This document shows, piece after piece, positions 41,009-55,492 of a DNA stretch of 64,000 nt (position 1 is its first letter; every line of letters begins with the position of its first letter). Below the pieces are notes generated by a model. The model saw nothing but the letters and a program-made list of their open reading frames with translations, was not told the origin of the DNA and searched no databases. The translations under genes and the position numbers were made by a program. The stretch comes from Echeneis naucrates (Eukaryota; Chordata; Actinopteri; Carangiformes; Echeneidae). The stretch spans positions 7,745,421 through 7,809,420 of the forward strand of contig NC_042525.1 of assembly GCF_900963305.1 (NCBI RefSeq). The letters run 5' to 3'.

Positions 41009-43036
41009 TCAGTCAGTAATCATAGGTGCGGTATCTGAGGTGGTGTCTGCCTCTGGCTCACAGTATCCGTCCAGCTCCTCCATCTCTCTCTCCACAGGCT
41101 CCTCCCTACCTCTAAAGCTTATTAGCCTCCTCTCTTTCCAGCCCCACCTCCCTGTGTCTGTGTCCTTCGGTGCTGCTGTCTGCTCCAGCTCCAGCATGGC
41201 CTGGACGCTCTCCACTCTCTCTCCCTGGCTGAGGCAGCGGTCTCTGGTTGAGAATACCAGCCCCCCACCTCTCCTCCCTATCACCGTGTGGAAGAATGGG
41301 ACAGTGCTGTCCAAGTCTGCTGTCTGACTCACACAGACAGTGGTCGGGCCCTGGTCGCTGTAACTCTCACTTTTTGAACATGTGGTCTTTTTTGTTTTCT
41401 TGCTGAGTATGAAGTTGAAAAAGGCAGTCACCAGAAGCATTGTCCCTGGAATCAGAAAGTGTATTTCTTTTTCTATAAAAAGATAAATAAAAAAGAAAAG
41501 AAAAAAGAATGCTGCTCTCTGCTTTTAGTGCTTAGCTGCTTCAGTTTCAGCGTCCTGGTATTGTGCATGGTGCCTCACTGTAATGTTCACTTCTGAGAAG
41601 GTCAAATGATCTGCCTAGTCAAGTTAATAGTGCTATAATGATTACAACAGATTTTCTTACTGCTGGTGTCGTTTTACCTGGGATAATCGCATGCCATACC
41701 AACACAGGGTGCAAGAAGCAGACCAGAGACATGATGGAGTAATAGAGGAACTTGTGGAAGCCTCCAATACGAGCCATCTTCCCCCAAAGCACAAACAGCT
41801 GCCAGTCTGGAGGACAGCTGCAGTGAAAAAGGGACATATCAGGAGTGCAAATCTTACATCGTGACAAACAAATTCAATGCATACATTTAGCAATCTACAT
41901 AGTGGGTTAAAAATGACCCCAGAGAATTGTACTGTGTGGGGGATTCCCTCTTTCTATTTAAGTACCATACAAAACACAGATGTTGCAGTCGATTGTTGTG
42001 TACTCACGGCAGACAGAGAGACAGGAGAGCATGCAGGAAATATGTCAACTCAAACATCATGATGGCAAAAGATGACACTCTGGGGGGAGAGGTTAGAGCC
42101 AGATGAAGAAGATCAGTAAACTGTTTTGAAACTATGTAAACTAGATTTTTTTTGTATTTTAAACAGCTGCAGGCAGGGACAACATCACTTCACTCTTTTG
42201 TATGGGAAATATGGGAACCATAGTTCAGGACACTCTGCATTTTTGGAAGATTTTTTATATCATCACAAAAATATGGACCCCTTTCTCTGTTTCGTGTTTA
42301 AATTATTTGGTGACCATCTAATCTAGTGATCCAGAAAATGGCCCCAGACTAATTATCACTGTGCACTGCAAAGAGGTATGCTTTTCTGTGTGTTCCTCTT
42401 TTTCTATATTGTTGGGGTCAACTGCTGGACCCCACAGGATTACAAAAACTGTTTTTATGCAAGATTCGTTTTAGGTTTATATTTATAGACGTGTGGGTTA
42501 GGGCCTTACAAAAGTGTTATGTCATGTCAGGTCCCCACAAACATAGTAAGAAAAAGACGTATTTGTGCTTGTGGCGTCTGCATCTGTGCTGTTCATCTGC
42601 ATTTGTGTTTTCCGACAGAATAAACAGTTTTCCTTCCAGCCTCCTCTGGGAGATGTTTTCCTTTGGCTCTGAGGAACTTTGTTGTGTTGTGTGAACCTCA
42701 GAGATCATTTGAAGTAGCGTAGAGGGACTGGCCTCCCCTGCATCCTGCACCTTGCTTCATCTGTCTGACTCCCTCCCAATGTCTCCCTGCAAGTGTGTAC
42801 ATAAACTGTTGTAGCTGTTTTCCAAAAAGCCCCTCAGGCCACACATTGTTTCCCAACAGCTTGCTTTTGACTTGGTAACGCCAACTCTTCAGTCTCAAGT
42901 AGGAGAGAGCCAGGAGTGCTTTGAAAGGTTTTCATTTCTACACTATGTGACAAGGTAGAGTCCACTTACAGCAGATAGATGCCCAAGCTGGTGAATTCTC
43001 CCAGCTGTATGGTCTCCACTCCCACAGCACACAACA
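41009..43036 (-). CDS. tmem72: Transmembrane protein 72, first coding exon not found
   Basis: TMEM72 is a poorly understood kidney-enriched four-pass membrane protein. Four exons in transcript order: 43036-42970, 42079-42008, 41817-41678 and 41445-41009 (stop 41011-41009). All are GT-AG and phase-consistent. The encoded part starts [17 protein letters not shown] (human VLIGVGTETFLQGQFKS), continues [12 protein letters not shown], then has [18 protein letters not shown] (human [18 protein letters not shown]), [15 protein letters not shown] and an acidic tail ending [14 protein letters not shown] (human EPEETTSDTTPIIP). Membrane helices are visible in each exon. The missing exon should encode about 22 residues ending at phase 1. 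I searched to the right by eye and found no convincing candidate, so it lies unrecognised at higher coordinates or beyond the window. TMEM72 next to RASSF4 matches human. Confidence 0.92.
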
Positions 43037-45920
43037 CTGCAAACAAAAGAGCTAAATCATTTGTTTTTCTTTTTACTGGTGAGCAGATTCTGTCCACCAG
43101 ATGTCAGACTTAGCTCACGATTTTCACTTCAGTGCCAGAAAAAGGTTGGAGTTGTCTTTAACTTATATGAATACTGATGACATTTCCCCTGTGAGGGAAC
43201 TTTATGTTGTGCTGCTTTTACTGTGCTGTGGCATATTTACTTTATATGGCTTTCTCATATTGCTCTCAAGGTAGTTGTTGTTGTAGTCTTGCAACCAATT
43301 TTAAGCTGTGTTGTTTGGGGCATTTATGAGAAACTAATTAAAGTTTTGGCAAAGAACCATTTCTTCCCTTACCCAGCAATAAAGACTGACTCGAGCCGAC
43401 CTAAGATGACCTATCTCGAATCATTACATTCCATGGCATAGTATCGAGCTGATGACATACATTATATAAATATCAACCACTTTAGCCTGGTGATTACAGA
43501 ATTATTTCCATTATGGCCACAGAACTTTTGCTAATAGCTTACTCAAGCTCTCAGTATCTGAATGGACACTTAATGGATACATGGACACATGTGATGGACA
43601 AAATCAGATGCCGAAATGTGTTGATACTCACTCCCGCTATCTAAAATCCTGATAATTGATACACAACAGATATACACACCCCTTCTTCTATTTATAACGC
43701 TTCTATGTTGACAAAAGCAAAAGCACGTTGAATAAAGGGATGCTTTCCCGCAGCTGGAAGTTTCCAGTTTATTGCTTTTTTAAACTTGGATCAACTTTGC
43801 TGCGGTACATTTGGACAAAACACTCAATGTCCTCTATGGCTTTTTTTTTTTTTTTTTTTCCTTTGACCTTACAGCTGTGAGAGAAGCTCTGAGGTATTTC
43901 CCTGAAGGCAACGATACAGTTCTATAATTTTGTATAATAGGAAATATTCAAATTTGCTTACTTGCTGGGATTGAAATGGAAAGATTGATACTTCTTCTAA
44001 TGTCTCTGTGGCAAATGTGGATGCCGGCAGCCAGCAGGTATTTAGCTTATGAGCATTAAGACAGGAAATACTTGCCAAGAGAAAACCAGGCACTGTCCAA
44101 AAGTAACAACTGCCTGGCAGCACCACAAAAGCTGACTAATTGATGTCATATTTTGACCTGGTGGTTTGACAGGGGGTTAGCCAATCACTAGCTCCAGATT
44201 TCAGAGACCGACAGACACAAGAATGCCGTTATTCCTTTCACCAAACCTCCTGCAAGAAACCCAACAAGTTAAAGTATTCCTGACAGTTCTGTCAGGAAAA
44301 TACATTTGCTCACATATAGAATGACATCAAATGTGATCAACAATGAACCCTAACAATCTATCCAAAGAAGTATATTTTTAATGGCCAATATTTTCTCTGA
44401 GAGATATAAAAGAGGTAATTGTGGATAAGTGGTGATCACCACTAAACACATGGAAGCAATTTCTCTGGCCTGCTTACCAGAAATTCAGAGATAGAATCAG
44501 CACCGGAGGGAAATCAAGGGAATGCAGCTAAATGGTTTCTGGTAGTTTATAGAGTGTGAGAGGAATTAACGCTGCACACACACCAGCTGGGCATTAACAT
44601 ATATCTACTCCCTGCATGTATGTCTGTCTATGGAACTCACACAGAGGCAGACAGGCCAACCACAGCATGCAGACGTGTGAACAGACAGAGGCACACGCAG
44701 TCATACCATAAATGTACACACACAAAAACGTGGACCGTAATGCAGAGAAAGCCCATGTAGATGTGGCTGTTTAAGAGCTTGTTATTAAGTAAGCCTACTA
44801 ACCCAGCTTGATACAGAGACTCGGTTTTGGTGTGATGTGATGCACATGTGTCTCAGTAAATGTTCAGTGTCTGCAGCTGTTTGAATTTAGGTGGATGGTG
44901 GGGTTCCTATTTTATTTTATTTTATTTTTTTGAAGGAGGCAGCGACCAGAGAGCCATTTCCCCCATGATGATTTAATGTGGCTAAAAGAGCTGCATGCAA
45001 TCGGTCCCACAGTGCCTTGGGAAAACAGAGGAATGGGGAGGGGGGGTTAGGCAGGCAGGCTTATGTATGATCAAGTATGTTTTTTCAATGCTCCACATCT
45101 CAACCAAGAGACGGTCAAAAATACATTGACCGAACATCACCATCTGACCCCCTAACATCTGAGGTTTATGGCGGCTGTGACCTTCCCCTACAGGACAGCT
45201 TTGGAGGTTTCTGAAACGGTGATATTTTGGAGATTGATGGGGTAAAAAGCTTTCCTGTAGCATAAATAGTCAGGATGTCAGGTTTTTAACGCAAGAAACA
45301 CTTCAAAGCAGACAACATGCATGGCTAGTATTACTCTTACGTCTCCTATTATAACATTTAATATTTTATTTGAAGTCTTTATTTACATTTTTAGAAAAGT
45401 ATGTGTTCTGACAGAACAACTATAGGCAGAGGGGGTCTGGGCTCTGTTGCCCATCTGCCAGTGCTTCCAAAGAACTCAATCATGCCCATACTGAAACAAT
45501 AAGTGACTTTAAATTGAATCTTGCTATAATTCTTTTGTTTGTTTTTATGCAGATTTACCTGTTGCCGTGGAAACACCAAGGATCCTGCAGGAAAGCTCGA
45601 CTACAATCCACCATACGCTTTCTGAGTTCCCCATGACCTTAAATACTTCTTTTCTTGTTAGTATTTGAGATTTATAACACTTCACTTCACCCTGCTTTTT
45701 TAAAGTTGCCTGCAATTCCTGGTGACACAGTCGCTACTAAAGCACCGTTGGAGGAACATGGTATATCGTCATCTTAATGGATAATTGCTAGTTTAAAAAA
45801 AAAAAAAACAGAGGCGGGTAATCCATGAGTGCTATGATGTGGAGCCTCTTAAACTGGTTCAGTTTACCTCAGAAAAGTTTGTGACCCAACTCCTGTGTAC
45901 TAATCAGCCTCACACACTCA

Positions 45921-45922
<2 letters not shown>

Positions 45923-45982
<60 letters not shown>
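45923..45982. repeat. (CA)n microsatellite
   Basis: A perfect CA tract of 30 units in the gene-poor region. Confidence 0.95.
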
Positions 45983-45985
<3 letters not shown>

Positions 45986-46132
45986 GCAACGGCACATTCA
46001 GATGCTTTAGTATTGCACTGAGCAGTCTATGTCATGATGAAACAGATCAGCTCAGGTTCACACATTCACTGTATCACATGTATCATTAGAGGTGGTTAAA
46101 AATTATCTATGAAGGATTAATACAAAACTAGC

Positions 46133-46249
46133 CCTGTGATAGACTGATGACCTATCCAGGGTGTACCCCGCCCCTCGCCCCAGAACGCTGGCTGGGATTG
46201 GCTGCAGTGGCTCCGTGACCCAGAAACAGGAAAACGGCCGAAGATGGAT
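46133..46249 (+). mobile_element. 5'-truncated L2-clade LINE, 3' tail only
   Basis: The 117-bp body starts CCTGTGATAGACTGATGACC, continues through CCAGGGTGTACCCCGCCC and GGGATTGGCTGCAG, and ends in an ATGG-type tail (GATGGATG). This is the familiar 3' end of fish L2/Maui-type LINEs, recognised from memory. It is flanked by a perfect 19-bp direct repeat, GGATTAATACAAAACTAGC, at 46114-46132 and 46250-46268. This is a target-site duplication, so the fragment is a complete but 5'-truncated insertion. The perfect duplication implies it is fairly young. Confidence 0.85.
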
Positions 46250-49200
46250 GGATTAATACAAAACTAGCTAATACACACGTGCGTGTGCATGCACACACAT
46301 TTTTAGAATTCGTAGTAATTTGTATGCTTAACTGTGACCTTGCTTTCCAACCAAAGTCCCCTTTATTGTCTGCTGCCAACACATTTTTATTTTTTTTTTG
46401 TGTGTGTGTAACGTCACCTTATTGTGTGGACAGCTTCAGAAACACTTAAGGTCACCGTCAGGAGCCTAGAGTTTGGTATGCATTTGTTAAATGGCAGTTT
46501 GAAATTGAGATGATCCTGATGGAACATGATGCAGCTTGTGTCACTAAACAAAAAGAACAATTTTCACACTTCATTTATCCTCGTCTTTCCTAATGCAAGA
46601 CTGACTGTGTATGTTGTTCTGTGACAACGCAATGTACGTGGGATAAAATGCCAAAAGAACAGCCTGTCTCTCTGACACACTTAGACAGGCATAAAGTACA
46701 AGTCAACATAATTGCCTGACGCAGGTTTGGCTGAGGTGTAATCTTGTTGAGGCACAGCAGAGGCCTCCTGGAATGAACAGTTAGGGCACACACACACACA
46801 CTCTGACTCCTGGTAGGGGCCAAAGTAAGCTACATAAATCTCCTTAAATCTCTAACAAAGGCATTTTTGTGTTTTCGTACTCATTACACTTGTTTCCGGC
46901 TTAACATTCAGATTATTTGTGGTATTTATAATATATAGCGCAAGTATGTACAATCAGTGATGCAGTACAGCCTTCTTGTTGTTTTTTTTTTCCCCCCGTA
47001 TTTATTGGCTTAACAGATTTAATGAATTTAATACAAAGTCGTCTACAGAGTTTTGTCGTGTAATCTTTCAGTCATTGAGGAAAATCCTCAAAAGAAGAGA
47101 TTGAATAACTACAAGGAAGATGCACAGTATCATGTCCTAATTCAACAACTACATTCAAATGCGGGAAACTACTACTGATGACCCCTGCAAGTGATTTGAT
47201 TGGCAAAAGCAAAATGAAGAAATCGTAGTGAAAGCACATGAATGTTTGGACTGCAGTACATTATTGCGCATAAACCAGACACAGATGAGCTGCAGGAATG
47301 TTTGATGTATATGTTAACCGAGCCTCACCACCATGGCCACAGCAGGCTGCGTGTTTATGTTTACGGGATGTGCTCGACGCTGATGGTGACATGAAAAACC
47401 ACTGGATAAAAACACAATGTATTATAGTAATCACAGTATAGTGAGAGATGCTGTGTATTGTGAGTGTATCTGTAATTGTCACAGTTGTACCAGACGGTTG
47501 TTTAAATATCTTTCACTGATTTCACAGAAATTTTAATGTTACGTTATAAGTACTTTCTCCTGTTTTCATTTTGGTCACTGCAGTGGAGAGACATGGACGG
47601 ACCCTTCAACTCTCAGCTTCACACAGCTTGACCGCCTGACCTGGCTCCTTCAAAACGTTCTGTCACCTGCTTGCACATTGTCTGATCTTGTAATCGTCTC
47701 TGCTTTCTGTTTTCTCGTCTTTCTCATCATCACACCGCCCCCAACTCTTTTCCTTTCTCCACTGTGCCCATGGGCACGGGACTGGAGATTAGCTAGGGCA
47801 CTCTCTTCCTCTCTCTGTCTACTTTCTCCCTCCCCTTCTCCTCATCTCGCCTCTCTCAGGCAGACATGGGCGTCTGGTGCCCGTCAGAACCGGTGAAACC
47901 AGCTCTAATCATAATACCACCAGCAGTTTTATTACCCCGCTACATTGCTTTATTCCTGCAGTACCTCCATAATCACCTCCTACAGGCTGCTTTATCTAAA
48001 GGCTGAAGGAGGGCAGTGAAATAAAGGCTTGACTAATTTCAACATAATACATTAATATTTCTTAAAATCTGAAGATAAAAGCCTCACTGGATGCTTTGGG
48101 ACACTTACACCTCATGTGCAGTTTTAATCACCAGATGCCCCACTATGGTGGAGATTAATTACAAAATTTACAAATGAAGGGAGCCACCAAGTGGCAGAGA
48201 TGTGTTGGTACATGGCAGGCACCAAGTGACTTCGGTGATCAACATTTAGGTGTTTAAACATTCTCATGGTGAAGCTGACCAGCAACAAAGTGCCTTGTCT
48301 TTCCTCTTCTTCTTTTTTGCTCTGATCCCATTTGTAGCATAAGCAAAAGATCAGGAGCATCATCCAGTGGGAGGGAGCACAGACATGGGAAAGAATAGGA
48401 AAAATGTGCGGTTGTGAAATAGACATGAATCATGGACAAAATTTTCAGATGATAGTGAGGATGCGTAATATCAGACTGTTTATTGTCTCCAACAGTCAGG
48501 GCAGATTGTGTTTCTCAGAAAGAAAGAAAGAAGTGAACAGACCCCCCCCCCCCACACACACACACACAGTATTAAAGTAAAGTTATACTGACTGGAGCAA
48601 TTTATCGGGGTTTCTTTATCATGATCACATTTCTCCTAAGCACCTACCTGCTGCTGGACTCAAGCATGTAGTGATCACAGTAAACATTATTCTGAGTTGC
48701 ATTTGTGTCTACCTGCTGAATGTAAATACACTCCTCTGTGCTACTGACAGAAATGTGTCTTACTAGCTGTTAAATAAAGTTAACTAAACCTAGCTCTACG
48801 ACTATTGAAGGTAAATAATGCTGATATATTCTTCAGAGTGCAGACGCAGACACACTAAACAGAGGCAGTATTTGGTGGGGTTTTACTATGCGCTCTATTG
48901 TGCTTAATTTTGACTGGCAGAGCGTGACGTAGCTGAGAGGTGTGAGAAGTCTTGATTTCCATTCGCAAAAGATGCAAATGAGCTGGCTGGTGAAAACGTG
49001 TAAATGTTTAGCTTGACATCATCAAACCAGCGCGTACATGTTCATCGTGCGTGCATTAGCTACTGATTGTTAATTTTTAATAATGATATAAATAATGAGT
49101 CATCTAATAAACTGTTACATCGTCTGTGTTTCAGTTCAGTTTCATTTGGTTTTCTCTGAGCAGAGCTGAGTCTGAGGCTGCAGAATATATAACTTTGATG

Positions 49201-50029
49201 TGCTGTGTGCATTGAGCACAAAACAACGAGGTCATCAACTGCTTAGTGGTGATTGTGTGAGCAGATCACTCTCAGCCCTTTCACTTTGAATGACAGCAGA
49301 TTATTAAAATGTTGAGTGTTTCTCCATGTTCCGATCACTGAACTTTGTCCTCCTCACTGTGAAGTGTTTAAGTCTGCTGTCTCTCATCTGTCCTTCTTGT
49401 CTTCTCACCAGCTCCCAAACGGGCCTAATTAACAGAAACTGCTTAACTCTTTTGACTCTGACAAGCGAACCGGAGTAGCTGTCCAGATGACTGATTTAAC
49501 ATGTGGCCATTGAGAAGAAGACATAAGGCATCCTGTCACACCAGTTGGATGTTTTTATCCTGAGCATTAACAGGACGGCATCATCCTTATGTGCAATTGC
49601 AAGGTAAAGGAATTGAAAAGTGAGAGGAAATTGCCTCTCAGGTGTTCGCATAAAAGTGCATTAGACTCATACACTGATAGTGAATGGAAAAGAGAACTGC
49701 AAACAATCAAAGTGTGGCCTTTTTTTTTATTCTTTACAAAAGAAAATTTCTGTCCTATGAGTACTTATTCTGTGGTTAAAGTGCAAAGTCATTAAAGATG
49801 GAGTATTTGCCCTGTTGCTAAGAGGTTGCAGCACAACGCTAGGCTCCACCGATCCCTCTGGAGCGGTGGCAGCCTCACATGTGGCTGATTTCTGCTCTGC
49901 TGCACATGCTTCCTTCAGTGGATCAACTCCGACAGAAGAAAGCAGATCTAAAATGATTTATAAATATGAGCAAAACCCTCAACAAAGTATTCTTCCCTTA
50001 AACACATAATTGTGTAGCATCATCTCCCC

Positions 50030-50420
50030 TGTGATAGTATCTGAGACGGTGCAGCATTCCATTGTAAACAGAAAAACTGCTTCATGAGATAGTTCAGCAT
50101 TCTTTTAATGGCATCCAAACCTCAGTCATAAAAATCTGCTCCTCATTTCGTCCTTGTTCCAACCCAGGAGTAAAGAAAAGCTGTCACGGTAATTTGGCCT
50201 GGCTGTAAAGATTTTCTGAATCGGCCCTCTGAGACCGAATTCCTATTTTAGATTTCATAGAGGAGCTGATGTCAACAATAAGTATGCCATCGAATCCATT
50301 AGACAATAAGATCATTTCAATGCGATAAGCTTTGCATTCAAAAGAATTCTCTTCTATAGTTTATTATCCTGCCTATCGGGCGATGGACAGAGATAACATG
50401 GAGGTTTTTGGTGACCTCTC
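50030..50420. other. Complex low-repeat stretch, possible conserved non-coding element
   Basis: About 390 bp without simple repeats, of even composition, with homeobox-like ATTAG and TAAT strings and no coding frame. It resembles vertebrate conserved non-coding elements in texture only. Confidence 0.25.
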
Positions 50421-53400
50421 ATCAAGGAATGTGCAGGAGGCCTGTTTGGTATTATTTTGAAACCCTGATACAGTACAGTATGGTACGAAGGTCAGGAGCA
50501 GTGAAATACTGAAACAGACAGCAGCGGCAATTAGTCATACAAATAAGTTTAGCTTTAAGTCTTGAAGTAAATCCCAAGGTTCTATGCTGAGGGTCAAGAA
50601 AGTCAGGTTATGAGTCATAAAACAACTTTCTGATCAGTGAGAAGTTTCAGTTTATCTTCTGCCTTAATGAAAACTGCTGCAGCTGCTTGCGCCTTATAAA
50701 ACTTAATGATATTAGACTTTTGTGGCGATGTAGAATCTGGATCTGTTGCTGCAGCCACTGACTTTGACCATCTGGTTGCTTTGTCTGGTTTTGTCTTTTA
50801 ACAATATTAAAATACATAACATATGATATAATATCATATTATGAAGTTGTGTTTTTGTTTTGTTTTTTTTTTTAAACCAAGCTTTGTTAACTGACAAATA
50901 CTCAAATTTGCACCTCGACTCGGTTAAATGGCCTTGACTATATCTCATACATAACTCTTTGTAAAGGTTTGGTTTTATATATCGGTGTCCATCATTTTTG
51001 CTGTGAAACCAGTTTTGGAGACATAAACATAACAATTTAACTGTACAACTGTGTAAAATACAGTTATGAACATGACCTTGGTCCTCTTTTTCTTTTTTTT
51101 TATATGCATATAAGATAATCCTTTGTTAGTCCCTCAGTGGAAAAATCTGTACTATATGGTTTTAAGGTTAAGGCTAGAGGTGAGCAATTCATTTAAGGAT
51201 GTATGCATTGAATCTGGTTACTGCCGGCCCTTCACAGACAAAGTGAGCTAATAAAATTGTGTCATCGGGTTTCAGTTAACACCCGCTACAGCCTACAACA
51301 ACATTTGCCTGATATAACATCTTTCAATGCAATGTAAAGACTCTCCCACAGCTCCAAGTCATGGATGCAGAGAACAAAAAAAATTACTTTGTGTTATAGC
51401 AAAGATATAGGAAAACAAAGATGACAGTCTAATGTGCTAAAGAGCCTTGAAAAGTAAAAAGTCATGGCAATGAGATGCAGACAAATTGATGTTGCAAAGT
51501 GAAAAATATACGTTACAGTACAAATACAGCCAAGTGGCATCCAGCACAATGTCTCCTACTTGATAATGAAGCATTTATGCAAGTGCGTCTATCCGCTTTG
51601 TGTGTGTCAAGACCTCAAAACACAAGTAAATTTACCAATCTCAGAGGTCCAGACAGGTCTGGGCCACTGGAAACCAGAGCAGAGGAAGGACAGCTCCTAT
51701 TTGACTGGACATCATGAATTTGGATGGAAACATGTTTGAAAAGGTGAGATTCCAGAGGATAAAATGGACTGTCTACTTCTGTCTTTGTCCTTCAGGCAGT
51801 AAAAAAAAAAAAAAAAAATGCCCAAACATTATTAGGGCTAATGTACAGTCGCTTCCAATAATGCAACCTCTAATCCCGTAGTTGGCTTTTACAATTGCCA
51901 GCCGTGTATAAAAACAGCTAATATATTGGATGATTAACTGCAAGATCAAGGTTAAGAGGGCAGAATCATGTCTTATTATATGACAGATTATAAACACCAT
52001 GTCATTAGTCATGCTTAGTGCCCTCATACTAAATATCAAAAGAGAAGTCATCATCCTTGCAATCCTTTACATATGGCTGTATTTTGTGAGTGTGTAGGGT
52101 GAACAGGGTGAGGGCCATCCTTCAGCATGCTTAAATGTTTCCATCCAGCACAGTCTTGCTAACCGCAGCTATTTGCCCAATTGCAACCAACGAGAGGAGG
52201 CTCGATCAAGGACAGCCTGCCAGGGAGATTGCTGCAGCTGATGTGCAAGTCTGCATGCACACGCTTCATGCGTACGAGCAAAAGCGCTCATCCATGTGCA
52301 GATCAGCTCATGGCATGGAGCCCATGGAGTTTGTGAAGAATGTAATTAACGTCCAGGGAGCTAAATGAATGTTTTTGCTCCATTTGTGAAGCAACGAGAG
52401 TGAAATCAGATATCATAATGAGACGAATTTGTTAACTTAATTATTAGATCATTAAAAAAAAAAGAAAAAGCAGTACAGCCAACGGGCCTGAGATCAACTG
52501 ATTCCTCTCTGAGTACTCTCAAAATTCTTTAAGTCCCCATGCATGAATTTAAATGACTTCACATGAAAAATAAAACTCTGCTGTGTTATGAGCAAAGACA
52601 GATTTGATGACATACATTCAGAAATTGTTTATTCTGGCATCCACAAATGTGTTGGTCTAATGAAAGGGCACTAAAGGTTTTCTGCGGTAAGACTAGGACT
52701 TTGACTTTTTGGTAATAATGTCAGCAACATGTCTTGAGTGTGTGTATTCGTGTGTACACCTGTCAGTAAAAATATCTAATCAGAATCATGAGAAAACAGA
52801 AGGAACACTCACTAATTAGTCTGTTTCCACAGTTGGATGTGCTAACAAGCTATGAGTGACAACAGATGGGCTGTGGGAATGAAAAAAAAAAACCCCAAAA
52901 CATTCTGCTCTATGATCTAACAAAGAGAAAAGATAAAAAGATGAAACCAAAAGTCTGGTTTCCGTAATACCAAACAAAAACATCTAAATATTTAGGATTT
53001 GGGATTAACCATGTTTGAATAGAAGAGTAAACAAAGCGGGAAAGGACGCTGTGACTGATGTCTGAATGATGTTTCCTGGTTATGGATTATGTTGCCAATA
53101 TGCAGTTCGCCTGTCGCTCCTGCTTGACCTTTCACTGCTCCTCAGTGAAGCTGTGACCCTGTTTGACCACACAGGAGCCCTCCATCAGCAGGGTCACGAC
53201 TGCACTTTAACCCTCTCTGCCGCTCCAGCTTCACAGCTCTAAGACATATGTGAAAGTGCAAGGACGCCTTGAGCGCTCACAAGTCTCTTCATGGGCGTGA
53301 CACCACGGGTCATCCTTGTTACTGTGGAAACTGGAGTTCATGAAGGGAGGGGGTGGGTTATTTAAACAGTCAGATAATTACAATAATAGGAGAGGGGGGT

Positions 53401-55457
53401 CACAGATGGGGATGTGAGGTGAAGTATCGAAGGCAGAAAAATGGATGAGTAAAGGATCAATTCCTGTCATTAGTGAGCGGTTGTCAGTGAGTCGGTGAGG
53501 TCAATAAGATTCTATAAAGCCAAGTGCTTGTAAAATATAAGAAGGCAAAAGCTCTCAGTTCTAGGTTTTAGAGGAAGTGGTGAATATGAGGTGCAAGATC
53601 CCAGAGGTGCCTTTTCAGCGGGGTCATTTGTCTAAATGGAGAAACTCAGCACTGTAATAATTCATGCATGAAATGTGTTTTTATTCTTAACAAAGCACAG
53701 CAACTAACGCAGGAATTTTACACGTCCTCCATGCAAACGCTTACATAAACATCCAGGAACACGATTCCCTTCCGGTAACTTCAGTAGTAATGACTGTAAT
53801 TGTTTCAGTTGATCCCAAGGAAATGAAACTCAGTGGATGATATTCACCGGGGGGCAGATGAGATCTAGCTAAAAATGAAAGTGTTTTTAGTAGTAAAGTG
53901 AAATCACAATTATATGTTCTGTTATGATGATTCTTTGGCAGAACTCCAGCCCCCAACATGTTGAGCTCCGAAAGGGCCCTGATTAGAGGAGCTCTGGTTT
54001 TCATCCAGACAAACAGCTACGATTGTAAAACATCGCTGTGCTCGCACATTTCATCACCTCTGGTCTCTGAAGCAATAAAAAAAAACAACAACAACGATAA
54101 CACTAAAAGAAAAAAAAAAAAAAAAGGGGAAAACCTCCTCATTCCCCAAAATCAAAAGGGAGATAATTCAAGCTGAATGTTCATCTGATAAGTTTATAGT
54201 TTGTCCTCTTCTCAACCTGCTGCTTCCAGAGTTGGGGGTCAGAGGTTTGGTGTGTGATTCAGCAGAGCTCTTAACCTTTGTATTCGCCAAGTCTAACAGC
54301 TGGAGCAGTAAAGATGCCTAAAGGCCGACAGGTAGGTCGGAAGTTCTGCTAACAGCTGTTTCAGCTGCGTCAGGAAGGACAGTGAGATGTGACCAGAGGA
54401 CTCAGCAGCATGTTGGACACAATCAAACTGGAATAGTTAAATCCAACCTTAAACATTAAAACATTAAACGTCACTGAAAAACTATGTAGACATAATTAAT
54501 GATAAAATTGAATAACATATCACCGGCAGGAGTATGTACGGCTTTACTTTTGAATACGGGGATTCTACTTGTGAAGTATTTCTGTTGAAAAAGAAAAATA
54601 AAGCTGGCATTTAATTTCGCAAATTACATGAGCACGATCAAATCCCATTCTGTCTCTGTTGCATAAATATAATTAGGGGGTTCAGTCTAAACACCAAACA
54701 TTTCCATTTCAAAAGAATACTTCTCATGACCTTCTCATGACCAGGGAAATGCAGCACACTTCGTTCAATCTCTGCATACCACACTGTGAGAAAGAACTGG
54801 TCGATTAGCTGGCCAGTGATGCCTGACGCTGCACCTTGTCTAAATTTCATGGTCACTTTGTTGATGGCGGCCACACTATGATATATCCCTGCAGCCCTGA
54901 CCTCTGACAGCCACACACAATCTGAAAATGAATGATCCAAACATTACTTGAGGAGGTTTGTGGTCAGCAATCATGAGCCCTGACTCAACGCCCGTCACTC
55001 TTCAGCGTATCAGTGCAGGAGATGGAATAGTAATCACAGCATAATTGCAGCACAAACATCAGAATATATGCAGCTACATAAACACTGTAATAGAACGAGT
55101 ACACCTTATGTTGAAAAATAAAGCAAACAGAGTGAAGATGAATGACAGTTTTCACTCATTTCATTACGCCAACATGCTTTCTTTACTTCTTCTGCACAGA
55201 TTCAAACAGCCGAGCTCACACATACGGAGCCTTGAGCTCACCTCATGCATGCACCAACATGTGCAGAACTCATGCACAAATCGTGGTATTGCTTGTAAAA
55301 ACACGTTTGCCAACCTGTATGCATCCACCACACCATTTGTTGTATGTGACCAAAAGAAAAGTGAAATGATTATGAATGAGGGTTTTATATAGTTAATGTC
55401 TCTGACCTAACCTGTTGTCTTATCTTCATCAGAACACAAACAAATGATGCAGGCTTG

Positions 55458-55492
<35 letters not shown>

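Noticed and set aside
42405-42545. Possible dispersed repeat with GGACCCCACAGG and GGTCCCCACAAA strings
   Set aside because: It recalls a repeat common in fish genomes, but I could not define ends, family or target-site duplication.
47678-47896. 72-codon open frame rich in Ser/Leu/Pro
   Set aside because: It comes from CT-rich low-complexity DNA with no homology or splice signals.
48646-48680. Candidate TMEM72 first exon with a GTAGGT donor
   Set aside because: It ends in phase 2, but the next TMEM72 exon needs phase 1, and the peptide does not resemble the family.
49405-49500. Second candidate TMEM72 first exon with a GTGAGA donor
   Set aside because: The required frame hits a stop within seven codons.
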